Shown: in pieces, positions 55,215 through 64,000 of the stretch | How positions within the stretch are numbered: the stretch's first letter is position 1 | Layout: the number at the start of each line of letters is the position of its first letter | Assembly: GCA_024686335.1 (NCBI GenBank) | Contig: JAILCI010000062.1 | Span: forward strand, 33,767 to 97,766 | Reading direction: 5' to 3' | Length of the DNA stretch: 64,000 nucleotides | DNA from: Bacteroidales bacterium | Lineage (GTDB): Bacteria > Bacteroidota > Bacteroidia > Bacteroidales > WCHB1-69 | Notes under the pieces: generated by a model | Told to the model about the DNA's origin: nothing | Databases searched by the model: none | What the model saw: only the letters and a program-made list of their open reading frames with translations | Position numbers and translations under genes: made by a program

Positions 55215-56174
55215 ATGAAAAAAGCCATCTGCTATATCATCATTGCAACAGCCCTATTGACGGGTCATGCTCAGAAGAATCTTTCGTCGTTTCGATTCTG
55301 GGAAGACTCTTTGATGACATTGCGCGATCAGGTGATGCAAGAGCCCGACGAGACCACGCGTCTTTCCCTTAATGAAGATTTTATGACATTGTTGGAGGAG
55401 GTTTTACAAATGCCTAATTCCTTCCAATTTGGTTGGGACTCTGTTCAGAATTTTGCTGTTCTCTCCTCACCCGACGAGGTCTTTAAGATTTTCACATGGT
55501 ATATCGTAAAAAATAACCAAACTGTAGAGAACTTTGGTTTCATTCAGGTTTATAATGATGCCCGTAAAAAATATGTTCTCTTTCCGTTGTACGATAAGCG
55601 AATGGCTATCGACTTTCCCAAGACGCTTATCGGCAATCACAACAAATGGTACGGTGCTGTTTATTACAAGATGATTCCCATCACCGAGAAAAAAGTGACC
55701 TATTACACGCTTTTAGGTTGGAATGGCAATAATCTGTTCACCAACCAGAAGATTATTGAGATATTGCACTTCAACAAGGACAAGACTCCGATCTTCGGGG
55801 CGAGGGTCTTTAAAGGCTATACGGAGCGTGTTGCGCGCGTCATACTGGAGTATTCCAAAAATGCTACGTTACATCTCAACTATGAGGACCAGCAGTATCT
55901 GGTCAGCACGGGCAAGTTCAATCCTAAGACCCAACAGACAGAATACAAACTCGTAGATAGTCCGATGATTATCTATGACGAACTGATTCCGATGGAAGAA
56001 GGAATGGAGGGTCTTGCCGCTTATATGGTTCCCGAGTCGAGTCTGAGTCAAGGCTTTTTGGAGGAAGACGGCTATTGGCACTTTATGAAGCGTGTGCGCG
56101 GCACCAATCCTGACAGAGTCAGACCCAATTATGAATATAAACCAAGACAAATTTATAATCCATCTAACCCATAA
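55215..56174 (+). CDS. Secreted protein of unknown function, conserved Bacteroidota type
   Basis: 319 residues. Signal peptide (MKKAICYIIIATALLTGHA, then Q). The mature part is soluble with no clear motif: an N-terminal helical stretch (SLMTLRDQVMQEPDETTRLSLNEDFMTLLEEVL), then a beta-rich core (IFTWYIVKNNQTVENFGFIQVYNDARKK; YYTLLGWNGNNLFTNQKIIEIL). The GFIQVY and TLLGWNGN pieces look like a conserved Bacteroidota unknown family. Only 6 bases before manA. No function can be given. Confidence 0.7.
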   Translation: MKKAICYIIIATALLTGHAQKNLSSFRFWEDSLMTLRDQVMQEPDETTRLSLNEDFMTLLEEVLQMPNSFQFGWDSVQNFAVLSSPDEVFKIFTWYIVKNNQTVENFGFIQVYNDARKKYVLFPLYDKRMAIDFPKTLIGNHNKWYGAVYYKMIPITEKKVTYYTLLGWNGNNLFTNQKIIEILHFNKDKTPIFGARVFKGYTERVARVILEYSKNATLHLNYEDQQYLVSTGKFNPKTQQTEYKLVDSPMIIYDELIPMEEGMEGLAAYMVPESSLSQGFLEEDGYWHFMKRVRGTNPDRVRPNYEYKPRQIYNPSNP

Positions 56175-56180
56175 GCAGTT

Positions 56181-57164
56181 ATGCAAACATCTTTATATCC
56201 TTTTCTTTTCGAGCCCATTTTTAAAGAAAAAATCTGGGGCGGACGACGACTTGAGACCGTTTTAGGCAAAGACCTTGGCGACATGGTCTGTTGCGGCGAG
56301 AGTTGGGAACTCTCCGGACTTATCGGCGACGAGTCTGTCATCGCCAACGGCTTTTTGGCCGAAAACAACCTCAACGAGGTGATGGAGATTTATCTTACCG
56401 ATATAGTAGGGGAGAAGAACTACGAAAAGTATGGATTGGGTTTTCCATTGCTGATTAAATTTATTGATGCGCACGATAACTTGTCGGTGCAGGTGCATCC
56501 TGACGATGAATTGGCATCTCAAAAGTATGGTCAGAACGGCAAGACCGAGATGTGGTATGTGGTCGATGCCGAAGAGGGCGCAGGTCTTTATGTCGGTTTC
56601 AAGCACCACGTGACTCCGCAACAGTATCAGAAAGCAGTTGAAGACAGTACACTATCGGAGCTGATGCGTTTCTATCCTGTGAAGCCTGGTGATACTTTCA
56701 TGATTCCCGCTGGCACAATTCACGCGATTGGCAAGGGTGTCCTTGTGGCTGAGATACAGCAGCCTTCAGATGTCACCTTCCGTATTTACGACTGGGATCG
56801 TCTTGACGATGAAGGCAATCCTCGCGAGTTGCATACTGAAGAAGCTCTTGAAGCTATCCACTTTGATGAGAATACGGCCGATGCACAGGTCCATTACACA
56901 CCGAAACTCAATCGGACGGTTGAGTTGGTGCGTTCACCCTATTTCACCACCAGTCTGCTCCTTTGCGATGCACCAATAAAGAAGAGCTATGGCGATTTAG
57001 ACTCTTTTGTCATCTATATGTGCCTCGATGGTGATCTTGACATCGTTCACGGTGGCGGGCGCACGCGACTGAAGACTGGCGACGTGACCTTAGTACCCGC
57101 CGCTATCGATATGCTGACCTTGGAACCGGCACGGACATCATCATTATTGGAAATTCATTGCTAA
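56181..57164 (+). CDS. manA: Mannose-6-phosphate isomerase, class I
   Basis: 327 residues. Converts fructose 6-phosphate and mannose 6-phosphate; feeds GDP-mannose for surface glycans. WGGRRL near the start, SWELSG, LPFLIKFIDA-like PLLIKFIDAHDNLSVQVHPDD with the zinc ligands, GKTEMWYVVDAEEGAGLYVGF and FMIPAGTIHAIGKGVLVAEIQQPSDVTFRIYDWDR are all present. It shares the short-spaced plus-strand run with the two unknown genes upstream. Confidence 0.95.
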   Translation: MQTSLYPFLFEPIFKEKIWGGRRLETVLGKDLGDMVCCGESWELSGLIGDESVIANGFLAENNLNEVMEIYLTDIVGEKNYEKYGLGFPLLIKFIDAHDNLSVQVHPDDELASQKYGQNGKTEMWYVVDAEEGAGLYVGFKHHVTPQQYQKAVEDSTLSELMRFYPVKPGDTFMIPAGTIHAIGKGVLVAEIQQPSDVTFRIYDWDRLDDEGNPRELHTEEALEAIHFDENTADAQVHYTPKLNRTVELVRSPYFTTSLLLCDAPIKKSYGDLDSFVIYMCLDGDLDIVHGGGRTRLKTGDVTLVPAAIDMLTLEPARTSSLLEIHC

Positions 57165-57172
57165 TGTAATTT

Positions 57173-57196
57173 GGTCGAGGTACGCATCGACCCTAC
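57173..57196 (-). repeat. Single GTAG-headed palindrome (REP-like)
   Basis: GGTCGA (57173-57178) and TCGACC (57187-57192) pair around an 8-base loop, followed by CTAC (GTAG on the minus strand). It lies in the 40-base gap between manA and trmN6 and may also act as a weak terminator. Same GTAG head as the clusters at 38422 and 63871. Confidence 0.5.
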
Positions 57197-57204
57197 TCAA
57201 TTTG

Positions 57205-57930
57205 ATGCAGTTTCGTTTTCAACACTTTGTCCTTTCGCATGACCATAGCACAATGAAGATTGGCACGGATGCGGTATTGTTGGCCACTCTCACCGAGCTG
57301 GCTGACGCTCACTCCTTGCTTGATATCGGCTGTGGTTGCGGAGTGGCAGCATTCTGTCTCGCCCAAAAGATGCAATCTCTGGGTGACACGGCAATTGTCT
57401 ATGGTGTCGATCCCGATGAAGCCTCCATTCTTGAAGCTTGTGAAAATGCCGCTAATTATGGACTTCTACCAGAAAGTTGTTTTCATTTTGAAAATACAAC
57501 CGTTCAGTCCTTTTCTCAACGTGTTGGTGTGCCGAAGTTTGATCTGATAGTCTCTAATCCTCCCTTTTTCAACAAAGACTTTAAACCAAGTCGCGAAGAC
57601 CGTCTCAAGAGCCGCCACCGTGACGGGCAGCTTCCTTTTGAAGAGTTGGTGGAGAGCGTAGTACGATTGCTTGCTCCTGGCGGCCGTTTTGCAATAATTC
57701 TACCGCCAGTAGAGAGTGATGAGTTTCGGGAAGTGGCTGCAGATCGTCTATACTGCCATAAGACATTCCCAGTGCGCCCTACCGCCAACAAACCGATTTA
57801 TCGTCATGTGCGTGAGTATGCTCTCAAACCCGCTGAGGAAGCGGTGATGCCATTGTTCGATATTCGTGATGCGGAAAATAAATATACTCCCGAATATCTG
57901 GAATTGATGCGGGATTATTTATTATTATAG
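57205..57930 (+). CDS. trmN6: tRNA1(Val) (adenine37-N6)-methyltransferase, YfiC/TrmN6 type
   Basis: 241 residues from the ATG at 57205 (MQFRFQHFVLSHDHSTMKIGTDA); a TTG three bases earlier is not needed. SAM-binding LDIGCGCGVAAFCLAQ near residue 40, catalytic NPPFF (VSNPPFFNKDF), and LAPGGRFAIILPP. The family methylates N6 of A37 in tRNA1(Val). It follows a GTAG palindrome and precedes a larger palindrome cluster. Confidence 0.9.
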   Translation: MQFRFQHFVLSHDHSTMKIGTDAVLLATLTELADAHSLLDIGCGCGVAAFCLAQKMQSLGDTAIVYGVDPDEASILEACENAANYGLLPESCFHFENTTVQSFSQRVGVPKFDLIVSNPPFFNKDFKPSREDRLKSRHRDGQLPFEELVESVVRLLAPGGRFAIILPPVESDEFREVAADRLYCHKTFPVRPTANKPIYRHVREYALKPAEEAVMPLFDIRDAENKYTPEYLELMRDYLLL

Positions 57931-57940
57931 ATCCATGGTT

Positions 57941-58119
57941 GGGGCGAATCGCATTCGCCCCATATCGAATCGAATCACGTTTGCCCCATGGGCGAATGAT
58001 TATTCTTTTATATAGGGGCGAATAATTATTCTCCTATAAACGGGCGAATGATTATTCTTTTATATACGGGCGAATGATTATTCGCCCCTACCATTGGGCG
58101 AATTCAATTCGCCACCTAC
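57941..58119. repeat. Cluster of GGGCGAAT/ATTCGCCC palindromes (REP-like)
   Basis: The first unit is a perfect 9-bp stem, GGGGCGAAT/ATTCGCCCC with loop CGC (57941-57961). Others are imperfect, with repeated GGGCGAATGATTATT arms and a shared spacer TTTTATAT. The last two units end in CTAC (58088-58091 and 58116-58119), which is GTAG on the minus strand. Same family as the cluster at 63871; together they flank the giant surface-protein gene. Confidence 0.75.
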
Positions 58120-58180
58120 AATTCATTTGTTAAATTCACCTTTTTTTCAATCCTTTTCTCCAAAAAATCTATAAAAACAT

Positions 58181-58188
58181 TATCTTTG
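58181..58188 (+). promoter_or_regulatory. Candidate -7 box for the 1877-residue surface protein
   Basis: TATCTTTG, 46 bases before the ATG at 58234. No TTTG at -33 but a T/A-rich stretch. Confidence 0.45.
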
Positions 58189-58233
58189 CCCCTTTATTTG
58201 AAACTATTTTATTATTAACCTAATTTTATAAAA

Positions 58234-61200
58234 ATGAAAAAATTATTATTTCTTGTACTAACAATCTTATTGAGTGTTAGCTCTTTAAGGTTGTCGGCAC
58301 AAATGTTGACCGTAGCCGACGGAACTGCAGAAAACGAATACATTCCGTATTACGGTTTTTGGATGGATGTTGATCAGCATAATCAGATCATCTATCCAGA
58401 GAGTATGTTGACCGATTTGGTGGGAGAATCTATTACTGGTCTGATTTTCTATTTAAGTGAAATTGACAACCCTTGGGGATCCACTACCACTCTCAGTTTG
58501 GGAACTACGACGAGTTCCTCTTTTGCTTCGTCGGCCCTTAATACTTCTCCCGTAACAGCGGTCTATTCTGGTCCTATTTCTATTTTCGGGAACCAGATAT
58601 CTTTTAGTTTTGCCACTCCTTTTGTTTATAATGGTGGTAATCTTTTGTTGGACATCACTTCCATTGGAGATAATTACTCTTCAGCCTATTTTTATGGTGT
58701 ATCACAATCTAATGCTAGTCTCTATTCGTACAACTCTACGATGAACAGACAGAGTTTTATTCCGAAGACATCATTCCTTTATGGTAGTTGTCTGCCTCCA
58801 ACTCAGTTGACCATGTCCAATATTGGTCAAACCTCAGCTACCGTTTCCTGGACAGCTGCTGCTGGTGCCAATATGTGGGAAGTTTACTGTGGAACGGGTG
58901 GAGAAGACTTGGATAACGTGTCCTGGAGTTCTGCATCTGATACTTCCTATTCCTTGACTGGTTTGTCACCTAACACACAATATGTGGTTTATGTTCGCTC
59001 CAATTGTGGAAGTGAATATAGTTATGCCGTCAATACTACTTTCCGCACGGAATGCGGCATTACACCTGTTCCCTTTGCAGAGGGTTTTGAGAGCCAACCC
59101 GTAGAAGGCACCCCAACCTGTTGGACAATTCTCAATAGTTATAGTCTTTATGGATCGTCATATCCTCAAGTCTACGATTATTCAGGACATACCGGAAGCA
59201 ATTGTTTCCTGATGGCTCTTGATCCAAGTAGTGTAAATGGTACTCAGTTGGCAGTTCTTCCCCAGTTGGCTGCTCCGATTGATGAACTTCAAGTATCCCT
59301 TTATGCGTTCATGGACTCTTATAATCCCATTGAACATCTGTACATCGGTTACATTACAGATCTTACGAATGCAAATTCATTTGTCCCTGTTGCCACTTAT
59401 GGTAGTTCTTCCTTGACAGGAGATGAGTACTCGAGATTCGTCGCTAGTTTCAGCAATGTTCAAGTAGCAGCGGGCACTGTTGCCTATATTGCTATCGGTG
59501 TAGATTGTGCACCTACCACTTCTCTTGGTTTCTTAGGCATTGATGACATACTTGTTGACTATATCCCAGCCTGTTCTGAGCCAGTTGCTTTGACCGCCCA
59601 GAATATTACGGCTACTACCGCTCAGGTTTCTTGGAATCCTGGTACTACTACCGCTTTCAATATTTATTACAAAAGTCATCTGGATACTGCTTATTCTGAG
59701 ATACTTTATGTGTCAGATTCCACTTATCTGCTCGAGAACCTGACTCCTTCAGCAGCTTATCAATGGTATGTAGCCGCTGTTTGTGATGATGGTTCCGTGG
59801 TTAACAGCGAAATGGCTTCCTTCAATACAAGTTGTTCTGCTATAACAAATCTGCCTTATTTCACAGATTTCGAGTCTCTTCTCTCTACAGATCAAACATT
59901 GCCATATTGCTGGATCAGAGGTAATAATAGCACATATCCTTCCATCTATGATTTTGATGCATACTCTGGAGACAACTGTCTTGAATTCTATACAGCTAAT
60001 ACTGTTGCATTACCGCAACTGGATCTTGATGAGATTTTACTTGCCAATGTCCAATTGTCTTTCTATGGAATGTCTTCAATCTCTGATAATGTAGAATTGC
60101 AAGTTGGTGTGATGACGAACCCTAACCAACCCAGCACCTTTGTTCAAGTAGGTAACTCCTTCTATCTCGATTCAGACAACTACCAATTGTTTGAAGTTGA
60201 TTTTTCAACTTATACTGGAACAGGTTCCTATATTGCTTTCAAAAATGTGCAGTCAACATCATTGTATATTGATGATGTGACAATCGACTATCTGCCTGAT
60301 TGTGTTCGTCCGAATACTGTATATGTAACGAGCGTTGATACTGCTTCTGCAGTGATTGGCTGGTCTACTCTAACTGGTCAGACTGCTTGGGAGGTTGTTA
60401 TGGACACCGCTGGTTTTGACCCTGATGAGGCTACTGCTATCGCTGTTACTACTAATAGCTACGAATTCCAAGGTCTTACCAGCAATACTGCTTATGATGT
60501 GTATGTAAGAACCGATTGTGGTGGTGAATACAGTGACTGGTCCAATGTTTTGAACTTTGTCACTTTGCCCGCTTCACCCGCTCAAATTCCATACACTTGT
60601 GATTTTGAAAATCCTACCGAGAACGCTTCTTGGGTTTTATTGAATAATGAGCAGACTAACAAATGGGTAATTGACACTGCTGCTAATAATACCGCTAATG
60701 GTAATTATGGTTTGTACATCTCTCAGGATTCTGGAGCTACCAATACCTATAACATTTCTGCATCCTCTATTTCTTGGGCATATCGTGATATTGTGTTTAC
60801 AGGTGCAAACGAGTTTTTGCTTTCCTTTGATTGGAGAACGGTGGCTGAGTCAAATTGGGATTTCGTTAAAGTTTTCATTGGCAGCCCTGTTCCTGTTCAG
60901 GCTGGTTCAGCAACTGCCCCTGCCAATTCTGTGCAGATAGGCCAATTCTCTGGTTCCTCCGAGTGGACACAGTGTACAGCTACTCTGGGTGGCTCTTATG
61001 CCAATACCACCAGACGTCTCTTCTTCATGTGGAAAAATGATAGCTCAATGGGTACGAATCCGGCTGGTGCTATTGATAATATCTCTATCACTCCTGTTTT
61101 ATGTGCTCAACCGGTTAGCGTTCAAATTGACGAGTTGAATACAGATAATGCTACCTTTACCATTGTTCCTGCATCATCTAATGATTCTGAGTGGGAGGTG

Positions 61201-63867
61201 GTCTATGGCACTTCTGATACCACAATGACCTCTATCATTGTTAACAGCACCACTAATACGCTTACAAACCTTCTTCCGGCTACACATTATTATATTAGTG
61301 CCAGAACCTTGTGTAGCGGTGGTGACACTAGTGCATGGTCTCCAGTTGCCACATTCCAAACAGAGTGCGTGCTTCTCACCACAGTTCCTCAAACTTGGGA
61401 TATGGAAAGTAATAATACAGGTGGTTCTATGTCAAATCCGCTGCCTGCATGCTGGACAAGAGGTTCTGCCAACAGCACATATCCTTATGTATATTCTACT
61501 AATGGACATAATGCTCCTCATTCACTCTATTTCTATAATGCCTATAAGAATGTTGTAGCTATGCCAGTTATTGATACTGATGAGTTGCCAATCAATACTT
61601 TGCAAGTCTCTTTCTATGCAAAAGCATCCTCCGTTTCCTCTTATGATGCACAAATTTTGGTTGGTGTGTTGAGTGATGTTAGTGATTTAACAACCTTTAC
61701 CGTTGTCGACACCATAGATCTGACGGATACTTATCCTACATATCCTTATGTTGTATTGTTCAACAACTATACTGGCACTGGCAATCGCATTGCCTTTAAG
61801 AACAGTTATACTACCTCCTACGCATATAATGATCTTTATGTGGATGATGTTACATTAGAGGCTATTCCTTCCTGTATTCCTGTGTCTAACCTCAGCTTGA
61901 CAGGCAGCGATGAGACCTCTCTGACAGTCACCTGGACACCAGGCTCAACCGAAGATTCCTGGTATCTTGAGTATAAAGAGCAGAATGATTCCGTTTGGAC
62001 GAATCAAATTGTAACATCTATACCTTATACGATTTCAGGTTTGGATGCAGCTACTGGTTACGACATTCGCGTTCAAAGTGATTGTGGAGGTGGCGACCTA
62101 TCCACATGGTCATATCTGCAGGCAAATACTACTTTGTGTGATTCTGCTTCACAATGTACCTATACATTCTATCTTTCTGACAGTTATGGTGATGGCTGGA
62201 ATGGTGCCGCTATTGCTGTATATCAGAATGGTGTTCTTGCAGGGGAAGTAAGACCGAGTTACTCATTCCATACTATTACGATGACACTGCCGTTGTGTGA
62301 TAACTTCATGACCTCTTTGGTATGGCTCTCCGGCAATTTTGATTCTGAGGCTAGCTTTTATGTGACAGATCCTTTTGGAGAGGTTGTCTATACAACTTCA
62401 GGAACTCCTTCAGGAACTCTTACTACTTTCATGTCTGCTTGTACTCCTCCTTCCTGTCCTGCTCCTACATCTATCGCAGTTGCCAATATCGGTTCCACCT
62501 CTGCTGACGTCAGCTGGGTATCCGCAGGCACGGAGACGGCTTGGAATGTAGAGTATAAACTGGCAACTGATACTGCATGGACGGAAGCTAATGTTACTAC
62601 CAATCCTTATACACTCACAGGCTTGACTGCTGGTACCGCTTATGATGTACGTGTACAGGCTGACTGTGGTGCAGGTGAAGTCTCCACCTATAAGGAGACC
62701 TCCTTTAACACTTCCATCTGTGATGTTGCCGACCAGTGTGCTTATACTTTCATTCTTGGCGATGGGTATGGTGACGGCTGGAACGATGGCTATCTGACAG
62801 TACAGCAAAGCGGAACAACAATTGCTATACTTGAGGCTGTAGATCATGGTGGTGAAGGTGACTATACCTACTATGACACTGTAGTTGTCTATCTTTGTGA
62901 CAACCTGTCCACCTCTTTGGTGTGGTCTTTTGGTGATTTTGACGATGAAGTTTCCATCAACATCATAGGTCCTGATGGTACCTCAGTATATACTCACGAA
63001 GATTTCTTTGGCTATACCACCTATACCTTCACAACCAATTGTGGTGGCACCACCGCTTGCGATGCTCCTACCGCATTGGCAGTGAATGGCATCTCCCAGA
63101 CTTCCGCGACGGCTACCTGGACAGCCGGCGGCACCGAGACCTCCTGGAACGTGGAATACAAGGCAGCTTCCGCCACCACATGGCAGACGGCTACCGTATC
63201 AGCAGCCACCTACACGATGACGGGTCTCACCCCGAACACCGCTTACGAGGTTAAGGTACAGGCAGTCTGCGATGCCAGCACGACCAGCGACTGGACAACC
63301 GCAGTCTCCTTCACCACGTTGAACGAGGATACTCCTACCTGTCCTGCTCCTACAGGCCTTGCCGCAACGGTAGACCATACCGACGCAACCTTGACCTGGA
63401 ACCAGGAGGCTAACACCGCAACTGAATGGCAGATCAACTACCGTCAGACCACGGAGAGCAGCTGGAGCACTGTTACCGCCACCACCACTTCCTACACCTT
63501 GACCGACTTGGTAGCCAACGTTACCTACGAGGCCAACGTGGTGGCACACTGCGACAACGGCTTGACCAGTGATCCTTCCAACACTGTCACCTTCGAGACC
63601 AACAACAACAGCGTACAGACCTATCTGGAGAAGAGCGTAAGTCTCTATCCTAACCCTGCAACTGAGATGGTAAGCGTGGCTGTGAGCGACGCCAACATCC
63701 AGATCAGTAGCGTTGAGGTCTACAACGTATACGGTCAGTTGATCAGCGTGATCGAGTCCAACGACAATCCTCTCCGCATCAACGTCAGCGGATTGGCCGA
63801 CGGCATGTATTACGTGCGTGTTACGACCGACAACGGCGTTGTAACGAAGAATTTCGTGAAACGGTAA
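58234..63867 (+). CDS. Giant T9SS-exported repeat protein (Fn3, adhesin-like and YGDGWN domains)
   Basis: 1877 residues. Signal peptide (MKKLLFLVLTILLSVSSLR, then LSAQ); a unique N-terminal domain to about residue 188. Then Fn3 and jelly-roll/adhesin-like domains alternate (Fn3 near 188, 448, 690, 956, 1213; adhesin-like near 273, 536, 783, 1046). Next come two copies of a domain with a YGDGWN motif (residues about 1316 and 1511), separated by an Fn3, and two more Fn3 (about 1608-1790). The C-terminal domain (VSLYPNPATEMVSV, then VYNVYGQLI, GLADGMYYVRV and the FVKR end) is a type A T9SS sorting signal. Paralogue of the protein at 1-4936. Probably cell-surface adhesion or glycan binding (inference). 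The last 800 bases are richer in G+C than the rest. Confidence 0.92.
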   Translation: MKKLLFLVLTILLSVSSLRLSAQMLTVADGTAENEYIPYYGFWMDVDQHNQIIYPESMLTDLVGESITGLIFYLSEIDNPWGSTTTLSLGTTTSSSFASSALNTSPVTAVYSGPISIFGNQISFSFATPFVYNGGNLLLDITSIGDNYSSAYFYGVSQSNASLYSYNSTMNRQSFIPKTSFLYGSCLPPTQLTMSNIGQTSATVSWTAAAGANMWEVYCGTGGEDLDNVSWSSASDTSYSLTGLSPNTQYVVYVRSNCGSEYSYAVNTTFRTECGITPVPFAEGFESQPVEGTPTCWTILNSYSLYGSSYPQVYDYSGHTGSNCFLMALDPSSVNGTQLAVLPQLAAPIDELQVSLYAFMDSYNPIEHLYIGYITDLTNANSFVPVATYGSSSLTGDEYSRFVASFSNVQVAAGTVAYIAIGVDCAPTTSLGFLGIDDILVDYIPACSEPVALTAQNITATTAQVSWNPGTTTAFNIYYKSHLDTAYSEILYVSDSTYLLENLTPSAAYQWYVAAVCDDGSVVNSEMASFNTSCSAITNLPYFTDFESLLSTDQTLPYCWIRGNNSTYPSIYDFDAYSGDNCLEFYTANTVALPQLDLDEILLANVQLSFYGMSSISDNVELQVGVMTNPNQPSTFVQVGNSFYLDSDNYQLFEVDFSTYTGTGSYIAFKNVQSTSLYIDDVTIDYLPDCVRPNTVYVTSVDTASAVIGWSTLTGQTAWEVVMDTAGFDPDEATAIAVTTNSYEFQGLTSNTAYDVYVRTDCGGEYSDWSNVLNFVTLPASPAQIPYTCDFENPTENASWVLLNNEQTNKWVIDTAANNTANGNYGLYISQDSGATNTYNISASSISWAYRDIVFTGANEFLLSFDWRTVAESNWDFVKVFIGSPVPVQAGSATAPANSVQIGQFSGSSEWTQCTATLGGSYANTTRRLFFMWKNDSSMGTNPAGAIDNISITPVLCAQPVSVQIDELNTDNATFTIVPASSNDSEWEVVYGTSDTTMTSIIVNSTTNTLTNLLPATHYYISARTLCSGGDTSAWSPVATFQTECVLLTTVPQTWDMESNNTGGSMSNPLPACWTRGSANSTYPYVYSTNGHNAPHSLYFYNAYKNVVAMPVIDTDELPINTLQVSFYAKASSVSSYDAQILVGVLSDVSDLTTFTVVDTIDLTDTYPTYPYVVLFNNYTGTGNRIAFKNSYTTSYAYNDLYVDDVTLEAIPSCIPVSNLSLTGSDETSLTVTWTPGSTEDSWYLEYKEQNDSVWTNQIVTSIPYTISGLDAATGYDIRVQSDCGGGDLSTWSYLQANTTLCDSASQCTYTFYLSDSYGDGWNGAAIAVYQNGVLAGEVRPSYSFHTITMTLPLCDNFMTSLVWLSGNFDSEASFYVTDPFGEVVYTTSGTPSGTLTTFMSACTPPSCPAPTSIAVANIGSTSADVSWVSAGTETAWNVEYKLATDTAWTEANVTTNPYTLTGLTAGTAYDVRVQADCGAGEVSTYKETSFNTSICDVADQCAYTFILGDGYGDGWNDGYLTVQQSGTTIAILEAVDHGGEGDYTYYDTVVVYLCDNLSTSLVWSFGDFDDEVSINIIGPDGTSVYTHEDFFGYTTYTFTTNCGGTTACDAPTALAVNGISQTSATATWTAGGTETSWNVEYKAASATTWQTATVSAATYTMTGLTPNTAYEVKVQAVCDASTTSDWTTAVSFTTLNEDTPTCPAPTGLAATVDHTDATLTWNQEANTATEWQINYRQTTESSWSTVTATTTSYTLTDLVANVTYEANVVAHCDNGLTSDPSNTVTFETNNNSVQTYLEKSVSLYPNPATEMVSVAVSDANIQISSVEVYNVYGQLISVIESNDNPLRINVSGLADGMYYVRVTTDNGVVTKNFVKR

Positions 63868-63870
63868 CCC

Positions 63871-63988
63871 GTAGGGGCGAATCGCATTCGTCCTCGTAGG
63901 GGCGAATCGCATTCGTCCTCGTAGGGGCGAATAATTATTCGCCCCTACCGCCCCCCCTTCCCCCATACGGGCGAATTCGATTCGCCCC
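63871..63988. repeat. Tandem GTAG-headed palindromes (REP-like)
   Basis: Three GTAG heads at 63871, 63896 and 63921, spaced exactly 25 bases. The first two are followed by GGGGCGAAT and CGCATTCG with a degenerate 3' arm (TCCTC). The third is a perfect 28-base palindrome (63921-63948) from GTAGGGGCGAAT to ATTCGCCCCTAC. A last unit, GGGCGAATTCGATTCGCCCC, is at 63969-63988. Starts 3 bases after the stop of the surface-protein gene and matches the cluster at 57941. Confidence 0.8.
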
Positions 63989-64000
63989 GACGTTCTAACC

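Larger units (their letters stand above)
57931..58233. other. Intergenic region: palindrome cluster and promoter of the giant surface protein
   Basis: This 303-base gap holds about eight GGGCGAAT-type inverted repeats (57941-58119) and then an A/T-rich promoter region with TATCTTTG at 58181-58188, 46 bases before the ATG at 58234. No gene or RNA is seen. Confidence 0.7.

Noticed and set aside
63199..63966. 255-residue minus-strand frame over the 3' end of the surface protein
   Set aside because: It arises because the 3' end is G+C-rich with few stops; it runs through the palindrome repeats and has no family features.

Overview
The window is about 64 kb of chromosome from a member of the Bacteroidota, most likely order Bacteroidales and outside Bacteroides proper. 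Several things point there: promoters of the Bacteroidota sigma-ABfr type (TTTG, 19 bases, TAnnTTTG) in front of many genes; no Shine-Dalgarno sequences; very large secreted Fn3 proteins; two proteins with C-terminal domains that look like type IX secretion (T9SS) sorting signals; and Bacteroidota-specific families (DUF2723, DUF4838, a kinase-RapZ fusion, a BamA-like surface barrel). No rRNA, tRNA, CRISPR array or prophage was recognised. No species can be named from the sequence alone.

Layout. 1-4936 (-) is the N-terminal part of a giant repeat surface protein that runs off the left edge. 5188-7026 is grpE-dnaJ. 7161-9365 is a secreted GH3 glycosidase. 9388-20788 (-) is a long, tightly packed run (rpe, folP, coaE, M23 peptidase, phoH, lpxK, purine nucleoside phosphorylase, opine-type dehydrogenase, flippase, hexapeptide acyltransferase, gpsA, FemAB/GNAT-like protein) with several ATGA overlaps; it joins basic metabolism to envelope building. 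20889-27300 (+) carries an Omp85-type barrel, murB, a lipoprotein, a large AsmA-like protein and ybaK. 27297-29813 (-) holds miaA, a phosphoesterase, rlmB and a lone PAS protein. 29975-31593 is a LemA-like plus membrane-protein pair. gmhA follows, then a 1-kb IS1595-like element with good terminal inverted repeats but a transposase lacking its first catalytic motif. 33404-38398 (+) has rfbC, gph, the kinase-RapZ fusion, rlmN and an aminotransferase. 38537-45142 (-) has aroK, elbB, a 1211-residue DUF2723 membrane protein, pheS and a lipoprotein cyclophilin. 45375-55010 has alaS, a Porphyromonas PPAD-like arginine deiminase (-), a DUF4838 glycosidase-like protein and valS. 55014-57930 has two unknown proteins, manA and a tRNA methyltransferase. 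58234-63867 is a second giant Fn3 protein with a C-terminal sorting domain.

Most genes are housekeeping or envelope genes. The accessory signal lies in four items: the PPAD-like deiminase; the two giant repeat proteins; families of GTAG-headed palindromes that look like REP elements, two clusters of which bracket the 1877-residue surface protein; and the degenerate IS. The 3' end of that surface-protein gene is clearly richer in G+C than its own upstream repeats, which suggests recombination between paralogous C-terminal cassettes.

Starts were shortened where the longest frame overlapped a neighbour or a promoter (FemAB-like, coaE, rpe, alaS, valS, DUF4838, rlmN, trmN6).
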